Positions 34,365 through 44,355 of a stretch of 64,000 bases of DNA are shown here, in pieces. Positions within the stretch are counted from its first letter, which is position 1; each line of letters begins with the position of its first letter. The notes below the pieces were generated by a model. It was not told where the DNA came from and ran no database searches. It was given only the letters and a program-made list of their open reading frames with translations. The stretch comes from Aquimarina sp. AU58 (GTDB lineage: Bacteria > Bacteroidota > Bacteroidia > Flavobacteriales > Flavobacteriaceae): assembly GCF_900312745.1 (NCBI RefSeq), contig NZ_OMPD01000014.1, positions 1,922,001 to 1,986,000 on the forward strand, written 5' to 3'. A program made the translations under genes and the position numbers.

Positions 34365-35279
34365 ATGAAAACGATACGTGAGCATATTGGGGCACATCAG
34401 ATTAACCTTTCGGGTTGCAATGTTTCTTCAAAATTAGAAGGAGAGATTCCAATTTTTGTTTTTGATTACCTGTCTATGAGTAAAACGCTGAGGTATCAGT
34501 TATCTACTCACACCTGCGAACTTTGTGGATATAATCCAGGTTCATTAGATATTATCTGGGTAGATGGGCAAGATGAACTTCTTAAAGAAGATGTGTCTTC
34601 ATTCTGGTTTTGGGATGATAATGGATTAATTCCGTTTGCGTATATCGGAAAAGGAGCAGAAAAAGGCCCTTTTGGCGAACACGAAGGTGTTTTGTTTTTG
34701 AATACAACGAATACCAAAGAATTTGATCAGATGTCGATTGTAGTACTCAATGTAGAAAAAGATAATGTTAAACTTACCACAATTGCCGATAATTTTGAAG
34801 CTTTAGAGATTATCAAAAGTGAAACTAATCGTCAACTTTCAGAACAATTAAAACAAGAAGGGAATAGCTTTTTTGGTGAAGGTAACTTTGATGCAGCTGT
34901 CCAAAATTTTTGTAAGGCAATACAAGCAGATTATACAAACCCTAACCCTTACAATAATATAGGAATGATTTCGCAGGCAACCAACAACTATTTAGATAGG
35001 GGTGAAGCTTTTTTTCAATTATCTTATCTAGTAGATCCAGAATATACTAACGGAATGCGAGGATATAGTGGTATACTTGCTAGTAGAGGGAACCTGGAAA
35101 AAGCAATAGAAATTATGAAGGATTGTATCCAAATAGAAGAATCGGTAGTAAACTTTGCTATTTTGAGCCGTTATTACTTAGATAACGGTGATAGAGAAAA
35201 TGCAGAAAAGTTTTATTTGAAAGGAATAGAGATCGATCAAAATCATCCAGAGTTACAAAAGATAAAAGATAGTTTATAA
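34365..35279 (+). CDS. Cytosolic protein with N-terminal CxxC domain and C-terminal TPRs
   Basis: A protein of 304 residues without signal peptide. The first ~150 residues form an unrecognised domain with CELCG (46-50), a possible metal or redox site, and several Trp-Phe-rich stretches (SSFWFWDDNG). Residues ~155-304 are three to four tetratricopeptide repeats: EGNSFFGEGNFDAAVQNFCKA, NPYNNIGMIS, GYSGILASRGNLEKAIEIM and LSRYYLDNGDRENAEKFY. TPRs mediate protein contacts. Monocistronic, with a bidirectional terminator after it. Confidence 0.7.
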   Translation: MKTIREHIGAHQINLSGCNVSSKLEGEIPIFVFDYLSMSKTLRYQLSTHTCELCGYNPGSLDIIWVDGQDELLKEDVSSFWFWDDNGLIPFAYIGKGAEKGPFGEHEGVLFLNTTNTKEFDQMSIVVLNVEKDNVKLTTIADNFEALEIIKSETNRQLSEQLKQEGNSFFGEGNFDAAVQNFCKAIQADYTNPNPYNNIGMISQATNNYLDRGEAFFQLSYLVDPEYTNGMRGYSGILASRGNLEKAIEIMKDCIQIEESVVNFAILSRYYLDNGDRENAEKFYLKGIEIDQNHPELQKIKDSL

Positions 35280-35310
35280 CGCTATTGTTACCATGACTAT
35301 CAAGAATAAT

Positions 35311-35356
35311 AAAAGAGGCTGAATGTTAAGTTTTTAACTTAGGATTCAGCCTCTTT
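35311..35356. terminator. Bidirectional terminator
   Basis: AGAGGCTGAAT (35314-35324) pairs with ATTCAGCCTCT (35344-35354), extended inside by TTAAGTT/AACTTA, and is flanked by A and T runs on both sides. It sits between the convergent TPR gene and the S9 peptidase gene and can serve both. Confidence 0.85.
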
Positions 35357-35382
35357 ATGATATAAAATTTTAAACTCTTTTT

Positions 35383-37332
35383 TTAGGACTCAGAATCAAT
35401 CTTGGTAGATTCGGTTTTACCGTCATTAATCATTTCGGTACCTGCGCTTTTTAAATATTTATCTAAGAACTTCAAAATTCTACCATAGGCTTCGATTTGA
35501 TTTTCTTTTTTTACAAATCCATGTCCTTCATCTTCAAATAATACATATTCTACAGGAACACCACTTTTCTTAACTCCTTCTACAATTTCATCAGATTCTA
35601 CTTTTAAAACTCTGGGATCTTTGGCTCCTTGAAGAACAATCAATGGTTTTGTAACTTTTTCAGTGTGAAAAAGTGGAGAAATTTGTCGTAAACGAACAGA
35701 ATCAGCAGTATTTGGATCTCCCATTTCTGTGTACAACGCTTCTTTAAAAGATTCCCACCATGGCGGAATACTTTTTAATGTTCTTAACCAATTTGTAACT
35801 CCAAAAATATTTACACCAACCTTAAACTCTTCTGGAGTATAAGTAAGGGCTGCCATAGTCATATACCCTCCATAAGAACCACCAATGATTCCTATTTTAT
35901 CGGCGTCTACGATATCTTGTTTTGCCAGCCAGTCTTTTCCTGCAACACAATCTTTTAAATCCTTATCCCCGTGATTTCGGTCATCCATTTTGTAAAAAGT
36001 TTTACCATAACCACTACTACCTCTGTTATTAACAGCTAATACGGCATATCCGTGATTTACGAGGTATTGAATTACAGAACTAAACCCTTGTCTCGATTGT
36101 CCTCCAGGGCCACCATGAACCCAAACTAATGCAGGAACTTTATGATCAACAGTTGCTTGTTTAGGCTTATAATATATAGCAGGAATATCTAATCCATCAA
36201 AAGATTTAAAACGAACTACTTCTGAAGTAACCAAATGATCTGGATTGATATCTTTATTTAAAACATCTGTTAGCTTATGATATTTTTTGGTTGCAAGATC
36301 ATAAGAGTATGAATTGGTAGGCGTATTTGACCCTCCAACACTAAGTAAAGCCATAGATTCATCTCTCGAAAAACGTGCACTATTAATTTGTTGGTTTTCA
36401 ATAGAAGGGAAATCAACAATAGTACCTGTTGCTACTTCTTTTACCTCCATAACCGTCTTAGCATCTTCATTGGTAAACATTACCTGGTATTTTCCGTTTT
36501 GGGTGAAGTAAAAACCAGAAATATCCCAGTTTTTTTCTAAAACCTTTTCTTTACTACCATCTTCAAGATTATACTTCATTAAGTAACTAAATTCTGCATT
36601 ATCATCGGTAGTATAATAGAATGATTTACCATCTGGAGAAAAATCCTCTGGTGAGTTTCCACTTAAGTTATCGTTAATCTTAACTTTTTCTTTGGTTTCG
36701 GTATTCAATAGATAAAGATCATTATCATTAGTATTGATAGACTTAGAAAGTGCTATATACTTTCTATCTTCAGACATTCCGCCAAAATCCATCCCATCGG
36801 TATTCTGATAAATTAACTTGGATGTAAAATCAGCAATATCCATCTCATAGTGATCCATATATTTAGGATCTCGCTCGTTAGTGGCATAAAAGAAACTTTT
36901 GCCATCTTTGGCCCATCCTCTAAACGAGGCTCTTACATTCTTTTCGGGAGTCAGACGTTTGATACCCGAACTGTCTTTGATAAAGAGTTTATGTATTTCA
37001 TCACCATTACCATCCATTCTGAATAAGATTCTATCATCCTCGGGGAAATATGATAACCCAAAAATCGATGCACTATCAGATTTGGTTACAGGCATAAGTT
37101 TGCCACCATTGGTAGCAACCGTATACATATTATAAATCCCAGAACGGTTACTGGTCATAAGCACCTTGGATTTATCTGCAGAAAATCCATTCGAAAATGC
37201 ATTTTCATTATCCATAAATTGTTCTATCGAATACTGGTCGATTTTGATAGGCTGAGCGATTTCCTCTTTTTTTTCTTGCTTACAAGAGTAGAAGAGGAGT
37301 AGACCCATACTAAGTGTGAGTAGTTTTTTCAT
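35383..37332 (-). CDS. S9-family (prolyl-oligopeptidase-type) peptidase lipoprotein
   Basis: A 649-residue lipoprotein (LLFYSC, Cys about 17). Residues ~40-370 are a propeller of PD40-like blades (FSPDGKSFYYTTDD, FSRDESMALLSVGG). The catalytic alpha/beta-hydrolase domain follows: VHGGPGGQSRQGF, nucleophile in GIIGGSYGGYMT, Asp in LQGAKDPRVL and His in DEGHGF. The family cleaves peptides, often dipeptidyl or oligopeptide substrates, on the periplasmic side. A short charged tail follows the domain. It lies 11 bp after the VPS10-like gene, in the operon starting at 41369. Confidence 0.9.
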   Translation of the reverse strand: MKKLLTLSMGLLLFYSCKQEKKEEIAQPIKIDQYSIEQFMDNENAFSNGFSADKSKVLMTSNRSGIYNMYTVATNGGKLMPVTKSDSASIFGLSYFPEDDRILFRMDGNGDEIHKLFIKDSSGIKRLTPEKNVRASFRGWAKDGKSFFYATNERDPKYMDHYEMDIADFTSKLIYQNTDGMDFGGMSEDRKYIALSKSINTNDNDLYLLNTETKEKVKINDNLSGNSPEDFSPDGKSFYYTTDDNAEFSYLMKYNLEDGSKEKVLEKNWDISGFYFTQNGKYQVMFTNEDAKTVMEVKEVATGTIVDFPSIENQQINSARFSRDESMALLSVGGSNTPTNSYSYDLATKKYHKLTDVLNKDINPDHLVTSEVVRFKSFDGLDIPAIYYKPKQATVDHKVPALVWVHGGPGGQSRQGFSSVIQYLVNHGYAVLAVNNRGSSGYGKTFYKMDDRNHGDKDLKDCVAGKDWLAKQDIVDADKIGIIGGSYGGYMTMAALTYTPEEFKVGVNIFGVTNWLRTLKSIPPWWESFKEALYTEMGDPNTADSVRLRQISPLFHTEKVTKPLIVLQGAKDPRVLKVESDEIVEGVKKSGVPVEYVLFEDEGHGFVKKENQIEAYGRILKFLDKYLKSAGTEMINDGKTESTKIDSES

Positions 37333-37343
37333 GAGTGTTTTAT

Positions 37344-40300
37344 TTATCTGTTATTATTCTCTAAACTAAAATTCTTTATTTCTTTAAAAGGAGAGGCTTC
37401 TAACTTCTCAATAGCTTCGCGATAGGGTTTCCAATCGTTTATAAAAAATTCGTTGGTCTTTACCAGTGCATCTTGTAACGCATCTTTAGCTTGTTTTACC
37501 AAGGTGTTTTCTGTAGAAGTTAGTCCGTTTTGGCGGCTACCCACGTACCATCCTGCTGTGCCCATACGTTGCATCACCGTTACTTCTGGATTACGAGTAA
37601 TTCCTTGACGCTTATCTTCCTTACCAAGATAGATAGCAATTACACTATCGATTTTTTTAGAAATATCTTTAGATAATTTAATCTGATCTTTATATTTCTT
37701 TTTATCTAACTTTTTAAGCTCTTTCTGGTATTTTGAGGCTATATCCTTACTCTCTACCAATTGTTTTACAGCATCTGCTGCAGACTGCCTCATTTTTTCC
37801 ATGTTTTTTGAAGCCGCATAAATTTCATTGATATTCTTCTGAGATACTTGCAATCTGGGATCAGATTTAACCTCGATTATGGTTTCAGATTTTTGATCAC
37901 CATATTCTAGTACCAGTTTATATGTACCAGGTTTTACACTAACACCACCAGGTTCTTTATCTTGTTTTTGGATTTTTCGCGAGGGTCGATCAACACCTTT
38001 TTCATTCATAAACCATTTTGTTTTATGAAACCCTGTAGAATCCGGGGTCTTTTCTTTTAAAGTCCTAATCAAACGATCGCCATCATAGATTTTAAGATGA
38101 ATAGAATCCCACTTTACCTTGGCTTCTTCTTTCTCATTATCAGACTTATCTTCGTCACTTTCCTTTTTATCTTCTTCTTTGCTAGGTTCTTCTTTTTTCT
38201 TTTCTTCTACTTTAAGATAATATGAAATAAGAGCTCCATAGTCACGATTCTCACCATTATATAAGGCATCTCCTCCAAAACGACTACCTGTAGGTTGTTG
38301 ATAAGCGGCCTGATATGCGATTGGAGGCTCAAAAAGATGTAATTTCTGACTTAAAATAGTACTGTTTTTTGCCAATGCTCTTAGTGGTCGTATATCATCT
38401 AATACCCACGCAGCTCTACCAAAAGTACCAATAACCAAATCATGTTCTCTGGGTTGTATTACCAAATCTTTTACCGATACGGTAGGAAAACCTTTGGTCC
38501 ATTTTGTCCAACTGTTTCCTGCATTAAGAGAAATGTACAACCCATCATCTGTACCCAGGAATAATAGATTTTTTTCTATAGGATCTTCAACAATACTAAG
38601 CGTATAGCTTTTTACGTTATTCTGATTAACAATACGTTTCCAGGTCTTACCATAATCAGTGGTTCTAAATGCGTATGGTGTATAGTTAAATCTTCTGTAA
38701 TCATTAGCGACCAAAAGGGCTTCTCCTTTCTTTTTGTTTGAAGCCTTGATTTGTACAATCCAGCTTCCTTTCGGTAATTCTTTTATGTTACTAGATACAT
38801 CGGTCCAGTTGGTTCCTCCGTTTTGAGTGATATGCACTCGCCCGTCATCAGTACCTGCCCAAAGCATATTTTGCTCTAGCGGCGAAGGCTCAACAACCAA
38901 AACAGTACAGTGATTTTCTGCGCCTGTAGCATCCATCGTTAATCCACCACTTTCTGCTTGTTTTAGTTTTTCGGGATCGTTTGTCGAAAGATCAGGAGAT
39001 ATTATTTTCCAGGTAAGCCCCTTATCTGTACTCTTGTGTACAAACTGACTTCCGAAATAGACTGTATTATTATCGAATGGATCAATATTGATTGCTGCAT
39101 TCCAGTTAAAACGCAATTTTACTTTTGGATCGGGATGAGTAGGGCGCACCGTATAATTGTTACCCGTCATCCAGTCATATCGACTTACGTATCCTTGCTG
39201 ACTCATCGTCCATCCATATCTAGAGTCATCTTTATCGGGTACAACATCAAACCCATCACCAAACGATATTTCCTGCCAGTATGAGTTTCTGATTCCTTGT
39301 GCTTTCCACACATAAGCAGGGCCTCTCCAGCTACCATTATCCTGCATACCTCCATATACATTATAGGGGAATTCATTGTCTACATTAATATGATAAAATT
39401 GTGCGACAGGAAGATTTCCTATAAAACGCCAGGATTTGCCTCCATCTCGCGTGATGTTTAGTCCCCCATCATTACCATCAATCATATAACTCCCATCATT
39501 AGGGTGAATCCACCATGCATGATGATCTGGGTGTACTCCATTATCAACACCATAAGCTGGCATTAACTGTGTAAAGTTTTTACCACCATCTTCAGAAACA
39601 TTTACATAGGTAAATACAGAATATACTCGATTCTCATTTTGTGGATCTACAAATATATCAGAGTAATAAAAAGGACGATTACCGATATCTTTTTTATCAT
39701 TAATTTTTTTCCATTTAAACCCTCCGTCTGTTGATTTGTATAGTGCATTCTTTTTGGCTTCGACCAATGCATAAACAATATTAGGTTTATTCGATGCTAT
39801 TGCTAATCCTATTCTACCTAAATTACCTTTTGGAAGCCCGTCTTTATCAGTGCGTTCTTCCCAGTTTTTTCCTCCATCATGAGTAATATAAAGACCAGAA
39901 CCTTCTCCTCCCGAATTAAAAAACCAGGGGTCGCGCTTATGTTCCCACATGGCAACTATTAACTTGTTAGGATTTGTAGGATCCATGACAAGGTCTGCAG
40001 CTCCGGTTTTATTATTATTGAATAGAATTTTGGTCCAGGTAGCACCACCATCGGTAGTTTTAAAAACTCCTCTTTCTGGATGTTCTCCCCAGGGAGATCC
40101 AATTGCTGCAACATAAACGATATCAGGATTAGTAGGATCAATGATTACTTTATGTATGTGACGGGTTTTCTCTAACCCCATAAGTTTCCAGTTTTTTCCT
40201 CCATCCAGCGATCTATAGATACCATATCCACCATTAAGGCTATTTCTAGGATTTCCTTCTCCTGTACCTACCCAGATTACCGATGGATTTGATTGTTGGA

Positions 40301-40577
40301 TTGCCACCGCACCAATAGAAGCAGTAGCTTCATTATTAAAAATTGGAGCCCATTTGATTCCTCCAGAAGTAGATTTCCAGAGTCCACCAGAAGCGGTCCC
40401 TGCATATATAATATCAGGATTGGTAGTTACCACATCTATAGCAGTGACACGACCACTCATTCCCCCTGGACCTATATTACGTGGAGTATTATCTTTAATA
40501 AGGTCCATGGTGAATTTCTGAGCAGATAATGTAGAAATCACACCTAGTAGTAACAGTAAAAATATTCGTTTTTTCAT
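37344..40577 (-). CDS. VPS10/sortilin-like BNR-repeat propeller exoprotein
   Basis: A protein of 1077 residues with a signal peptide ending TLSAQ. The N-terminal ~750 residues are two large propellers of BNR/Asp-box repeats (STSGGIKW, SLDGGKNW, TTDGGATW, THDGGKNW, TQNGGTNW, STDKGLTW), as in sortilin-type VPS10 and sialidase-like proteins. A highly charged Lys/Glu linker (~residues 785-820) precedes a C-terminal region with an Ig-like part (VSVKPGTYKLVLEYGD) and a long helical tail. It is widespread in Flavobacteriia and often beside S9 peptidases, as here. There is no catalytic evidence for glycosidase activity. Confidence 0.85.
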   Translation of the reverse strand: MKKRIFLLLLLGVISTLSAQKFTMDLIKDNTPRNIGPGGMSGRVTAIDVVTTNPDIIYAGTASGGLWKSTSGGIKWAPIFNNEATASIGAVAIQQSNPSVIWVGTGEGNPRNSLNGGYGIYRSLDGGKNWKLMGLEKTRHIHKVIIDPTNPDIVYVAAIGSPWGEHPERGVFKTTDGGATWTKILFNNNKTGAADLVMDPTNPNKLIVAMWEHKRDPWFFNSGGEGSGLYITHDGGKNWEERTDKDGLPKGNLGRIGLAIASNKPNIVYALVEAKKNALYKSTDGGFKWKKINDKKDIGNRPFYYSDIFVDPQNENRVYSVFTYVNVSEDGGKNFTQLMPAYGVDNGVHPDHHAWWIHPNDGSYMIDGNDGGLNITRDGGKSWRFIGNLPVAQFYHINVDNEFPYNVYGGMQDNGSWRGPAYVWKAQGIRNSYWQEISFGDGFDVVPDKDDSRYGWTMSQQGYVSRYDWMTGNNYTVRPTHPDPKVKLRFNWNAAINIDPFDNNTVYFGSQFVHKSTDKGLTWKIISPDLSTNDPEKLKQAESGGLTMDATGAENHCTVLVVEPSPLEQNMLWAGTDDGRVHITQNGGTNWTDVSSNIKELPKGSWIVQIKASNKKKGEALLVANDYRRFNYTPYAFRTTDYGKTWKRIVNQNNVKSYTLSIVEDPIEKNLLFLGTDDGLYISLNAGNSWTKWTKGFPTVSVKDLVIQPREHDLVIGTFGRAAWVLDDIRPLRALAKNSTILSQKLHLFEPPIAYQAAYQQPTGSRFGGDALYNGENRDYGALISYYLKVEEKKKEEPSKEEDKKESDEDKSDNEKEEAKVKWDSIHLKIYDGDRLIRTLKEKTPDSTGFHKTKWFMNEKGVDRPSRKIQKQDKEPGGVSVKPGTYKLVLEYGDQKSETIIEVKSDPRLQVSQKNINEIYAASKNMEKMRQSAADAVKQLVESKDIASKYQKELKKLDKKKYKDQIKLSKDISKKIDSVIAIYLGKEDKRQGITRNPEVTVMQRMGTAGWYVGSRQNGLTSTENTLVKQAKDALQDALVKTNEFFINDWKPYREAIEKLEASPFKEIKNFSLENNNR

Positions 40578-40595
40578 TTTTTGGTTGTGAATTAA

Positions 40596-41369
40596 TTATA
40601 GTTGTATTTGTTGTTCTAATGTTGTGAGAAAATATATATCGGGATATCTGTTTTTTAAATCTAGAAGCTCGCTCTCTTTTATTTTTGGCGAAATATGGGT
40701 AGCGATTACCTTTTTTGGGTTGATATATTTTTTGATCAATATTGATGCATCATCTTGTAAAAGCATCCAATACGGCAGAATAGCAACGTCGATATTAGCA
40801 TCATGCAATTGTAGTTTACTAAATAATTTAATTTCTTCGAGCCAGTTGGTATCTCCTACATGCAGAAATTTCTTATTGTTTATTTTAATAATGTATCCTA
40901 CATTTTGTACAGCAACATGTCTTTTGCCGGCATGATTTATTTTAAGCCCAGTAACCTTTACTTTACCAATATCTATAGTTTGTTTGGTATAGTCTTTTGT
41001 AGTGATTGTAAATACTCTACCTTCAAAATCAGAGAAACTTTTTGTAATTTGATTTGCTCCAAAAAGAACAGCTTTTTTGTTTAAGGCTAGATACTCCCGG
41101 GATAACGATGCACTAAAATGATCCCCATGATAGTGGGTAAATAAAATGGCATTAGGTTTAAATGTGGTATTGATTTTATGAACTACTTCCTTAGAAGGAA
41201 ATAGATAATCATCTCCATATTTTGTGTGCAGACCATCAATTAGTACAGAAGATTGATGATCAGATATAAGAACCCCCATATTACCTGTATAGGTAAGTGT
41301 TATATTTTCTTGTGAAATACCAGGAATACTGTAAAGAATACCAGAGAGAAAGAAGAATATTTTTAACAC
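40596..41369 (-). CDS. Secreted metallo-beta-lactamase-fold hydrolase (UlaG-like)
   Basis: A protein of 257 residues with a signal peptide ending GISQ. LFTHYHGDHFSA is the HxHxDH metal motif, with further metal ligands in KINHAGKRH and LHVGDTNW, the layout of UlaG/YtnP-like MBL proteins. ATHISPK near the C-terminus supplies the last His. It likely hydrolyses a small ester or phosphodiester in the periplasm. First gene of the operon MBL, VPS10-like, S9 peptidase (gaps 18 and 11 bp). Confidence 0.85.
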   Translation of the reverse strand: MLKIFFFLSGILYSIPGISQENITLTYTGNMGVLISDHQSSVLIDGLHTKYGDDYLFPSKEVVHKINTTFKPNAILFTHYHGDHFSASLSREYLALNKKAVLFGANQITKSFSDFEGRVFTITTKDYTKQTIDIGKVKVTGLKINHAGKRHVAVQNVGYIIKINNKKFLHVGDTNWLEEIKLFSKLQLHDANIDVAILPYWMLLQDDASILIKKYINPKKVIATHISPKIKESELLDLKNRYPDIYFLTTLEQQIQL

Positions 41370-41581
41370 GTTCTAATGGGTTGGTTTTGAAAAGTCTAAA
41401 GTAAATAAAATGAATATGCCAAAGTCTTAAAGCCGTGTTAAGGTAAAATGGGTAATTTTGAAAGATTAAAAACCTATTAATAGTAAATGTAATCCTAACT
41501 ATTTTAAGATATTTTGTGTAGTACTAGATAAAAGATATAATTATTTAAAACGATGGTAGAATAAAAAAGGAAGTTAAATAA

Positions 41582-41623
41582 AAAAATGCACAATTCTAAT
41601 CTATATAAGAACTGTGCATTTTT
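41582..41623 (-). terminator. Terminator of the lipoprotein gene at 41670
   Basis: AAATGCACA pairs with TGTGCATTT; inner ATTCT/AGAA bases extend the stem. The minus strand continues into a T run. The 200 bp between this hairpin and 41370 is AT-rich and shows no gene. Confidence 0.6.
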
Positions 41624-41669
41624 GTATATGAAATTACTTAAGGTGAGTTCCTAAAGAATAACTAGCTAA

Positions 41670-42227
41670 TTAGCGTGACGATCCAGATACAATAGTATAA
41701 GTTATTTTTCCTGTTTTATAACCGTAAAGACGGGGGCATGGGTTTGTGATGTTCTTAACACCAATATTTACAATTTGCTCTCTAAACCCATATAAACGCA
41801 TCAATCTACCTTGAATTCCTCCAATATGATTTTGAAACTTATATTTGTATTTATCAAGATTTATATCACCATCACTATCAACATAATATGTGTAACTATA
41901 AGTGAATTCTGTTTGATGTTGAATACTCTGCCCTTGGCTGTAATTGATACAACCACTTGTAATGTATTGTTTTATTTTTCTTATGGCATCTGATCCGCAA
42001 GAAATATCGCTTCCCATAGTACAATTTCCTTTACTAGAAGACGGTTGTATTTCTGTAAAAGAGGAAATAGGAATTTCTTTCTGATTGATAAACTGAGATT
42101 CGACTGATAGATTTTCTTTGTTTTCTTTAGTAAAAAAAGTATCAGTCTCTTCTTTTTCACAGCTCATTATTGTAAATAATGTACATAAGCTTATTGTAAT
42201 GATTGATGATTTGATTCTTGTTGTCAT
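41670..42227 (-). CDS. Lipoprotein of unknown function
   Basis: A protein of 185 residues with a lipoprotein signal (TIMSC, Cys about 23). After an acidic Ser-rich linker, the folded part has four cysteines (GNCTMGSDISCGS, SGCINY, NPCPRLY) and strands rich in Tyr (TYSYTYYVDSDGDINLDKYKY). The DSDGDINLD stretch looks like a calcium-binding loop. No family is recognised. A 21-nt-spaced direct repeat lies ~80 nt upstream and is the likely control site. Confidence 0.65.
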   Translation of the reverse strand: MTTRIKSSIITISLCTLFTIMSCEKEETDTFFTKENKENLSVESQFINQKEIPISSFTEIQPSSSKGNCTMGSDISCGSDAIRKIKQYITSGCINYSQGQSIQHQTEFTYSYTYYVDSDGDINLDKYKYKFQNHIGGIQGRLMRLYGFREQIVNIGVKNITNPCPRLYGYKTGKITYTIVSGSSR

Positions 42228-42305
42228 AATATAAATATTTATTGTTAGTATATGACTGCAAACTTATTTTTAGAGATATTAAAAATAAAGGAGCTTTCCA
42301 CTTTT

Positions 42306-42337
42306 GTGATGAACGAGTTCAAATTAGTGATGAACGA
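42306..42337 (-). promoter_or_regulatory. LytTR-type direct repeat, GTGATGAACGA twice, 21-nt period
   Basis: GTGATGAACGA occurs at 42306-42316 and again, exactly, at 42327-42337, 21 nt start to start. Two same-face direct repeats are the usual binding arrangement for LytTR regulators, and two such regulators are encoded in this window. The site is 79 nt upstream of the lipoprotein start at 42227. The rest of 42228-42585 is AT-rich and holds no gene I can support. Confidence 0.5.
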
Positions 42338-42585
42338 TTTTGACCTGATTTGAATTTGAATTTGAAGGGATGATTTTTGTGATAATTAGAATTAGTATTG
42401 ATGTTTAATTGATTGATATATAGATTATTGTGTTGGTTTGTTGATGTTTTTTTAATGTTTATTTAATAAGAAATATATATAAATTATTATAATTAATTTT
42501 AGATCATGTATAGTGAAAAACAACTGTTTTTTTAGAAGCGTAAAGTAAAACATGATTACATTTACAAAAGAAAAATTAGAGAAAG

Positions 42586-42822
42586 ATGAAGTTTATAGAA
42601 CTCACACTTAAGAATCATACAATCCTTCATGGCTTTGATGCTAGAAATCGAGAAGTTACAGAAGTAGTAGAAGTAGAAGAGGCTTCAAAAAAATTAGTAG
42701 CAGTTAAGAGAATTTTATCGATCAGCGAAAAGTATATTTTAATAAAATATGCATATGATAGAGTTATATACTGGGAATATGTGGAGGATTATGAAACTAT
42801 AAAAAAGATGCTTGTATCATAA
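42586..42822 (+). CDS. Small conserved-looking protein
   Basis: A 78-residue protein with alternating strands followed by a short helix: MKFIELTLKNHTILHG, then an acidic stretch EVVEVEEASKKL, and YWEYVEDYETIKKML at the end. The composition is that of a real coding sequence, and the layout is that of small flavobacterial proteins beginning MKFIELT. It has no signal, and the function is unknown. It is convergent with the SLC13 transporter gene, 8 bp apart. Confidence 0.55.
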   Translation: MKFIELTLKNHTILHGFDARNREVTEVVEVEEASKKLVAVKRILSISEKYILIKYAYDRVIYWEYVEDYETIKKMLVS

Positions 42823-42830
42823 AATGATTG

Positions 42831-44306
42831 CTATATTTTTTTAAATTCCTTTGGAAAAGAAGAAGGTTCAAAATCCCAGAAATAGGGAAGTAGATAGTAA
42901 GTGATTACTATAATTAAGATAATAGATATAATGTTTAACCAAAATCCTTTTTTCATCATATCGGGAATGGTTAAATAGCCCGACCCAAATACCACTGCGT
43001 TAGGCGGAGTAGCTACAGGAAGCATGAATGCACATGATGCTGCGATTGTAGCGCCTACCATAAGAATAAATGGATGTACATCAAGTGATAGCGCCATTGA
43101 TGCCAAAACGGGTAATAACATTGAAGTAGTAGCAACATTTGAAGTGATTTCGGTTAAGAAATTTACAGCAGTAACAATAAAGGCCAAAAGAGTAATCAAA
43201 TAAACTCCTTGCAATAATGTCATTTGCGTACCGATCCAAAGCGCTAATCCCGATTCTTTAAAACCAGATGCCAAAGCAAGACCACCACCAAATAGTAAAA
43301 GTACGCCCCATGGTAACTTTACTGCCGATTGCCAGTTCATTAATGGTTTTCCTTTTTCTCGACTGGGTAGAAGAAAAAGAAGTAACGCTGCAGTAACGGC
43401 AATTATGGTATCGTCTATAGCCGAAAAAATAGGCTGTAACAAAAAGGATCTTGTGATCCAGGCAAAAGCGGTGCATATAAATACAGCAAGTACCAGTTTT
43501 TCTTCAAAAGATATCTTGCCTAATTCTTTCAGTTGTCTTTTTACCTCATTTTTCCCTCCAGGAAATTCTTTTTGTTTAAAAGAAAATGCGATTTGAACCA
43601 AATAACGCCAACAGATGAATAACATTACTAGTGAGATAGGCAAACCTATAACAATCCAATTGGTAAATGTGATCTCAAAACCATAAATTTCTTTAACAAT
43701 CCCAGCTAGAATAAGATTAGTAGGAGTTCCTATAAGTGAAGCAACTCCTCCAATAGATGCACTATATGCTATAGCAAGCATTAGCGCTTTTCCGAAGATT
43801 TTATTTTCATCTTCGATAGTGTTTGGATTATCGGTAAGTTGAGTAATTATTGCTATACCAATAGGTAACATCATTACAGATGTCGCAGTGTTAGAAATCC
43901 ACATCGATAAAAATGCTGTAGCAATCATAAAACCAAGAATCATGGTTTTAACATTGGTACCGATAATATTTATAATGCTTAATGCGATACGTTTATGTAG
44001 ATTCCACCTCTCTATCCCAATAGCCAAAATAAACCCGCCTGCATATAAGAAAATATTATGATTGCCGAATGCTGCAGTTGTCGTTTTAATATCTAAACCA
44101 CCAGATAACGGAAATAAAACAATGGGCAACAGTGAAGTGGCTGCAATAGGAATAGCCTCGGTAATCCACCATATAGCAATCCATAAAGTACTAGCTAGTA
44201 TCGCATTGGCTTCTTTACTTAAACCCTCGGGGTGAAAAAAAAATAGTACAAGAAAAAAAATTGCAGGGCCAGATATGGCTCCTATTTTTTTAATACTTAC
44301 ATTCAT
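42831..44306 (-). CDS. SLC13/DASS-family sodium:dicarboxylate (anion) symporter
   Basis: An inner-membrane protein of 491 residues with about 11-12 hydrophobic segments. Two family signatures are seen: SNTATSVMMLPIG in the N-terminal half and a matching TSNVATTSMLLPV in the C-terminal half, each the SNT-type substrate/sodium motif of the inverted repeats. ATPPNAVVFGSGYL near the end and GTPTNLILAG in the middle are also typical. It takes up succinate, citrate, sulfate or similar anions with sodium; the specificity is not visible. Monocistronic. Confidence 0.9.
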   Translation of the reverse strand: MNVSIKKIGAISGPAIFFLVLFFFHPEGLSKEANAILASTLWIAIWWITEAIPIAATSLLPIVLFPLSGGLDIKTTTAAFGNHNIFLYAGGFILAIGIERWNLHKRIALSIINIIGTNVKTMILGFMIATAFLSMWISNTATSVMMLPIGIAIITQLTDNPNTIEDENKIFGKALMLAIAYSASIGGVASLIGTPTNLILAGIVKEIYGFEITFTNWIVIGLPISLVMLFICWRYLVQIAFSFKQKEFPGGKNEVKRQLKELGKISFEEKLVLAVFICTAFAWITRSFLLQPIFSAIDDTIIAVTAALLLFLLPSREKGKPLMNWQSAVKLPWGVLLLFGGGLALASGFKESGLALWIGTQMTLLQGVYLITLLAFIVTAVNFLTEITSNVATTSMLLPVLASMALSLDVHPFILMVGATIAASCAFMLPVATPPNAVVFGSGYLTIPDMMKKGFWLNIISIILIIVITYYLLPYFWDFEPSSFPKEFKKI

Positions 44307-44355
44307 GCGATACTGTTGTTAAGAAATCATAGATTTAGTAAATGATTGATAAAAG

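Noticed and set aside
37344..40577. Sialidase or other glycoside hydrolase
   Set aside because: Only Asp-box propeller repeats are visible; the catalytic Arg triad and Tyr/Glu of sialidases are not recognisable.
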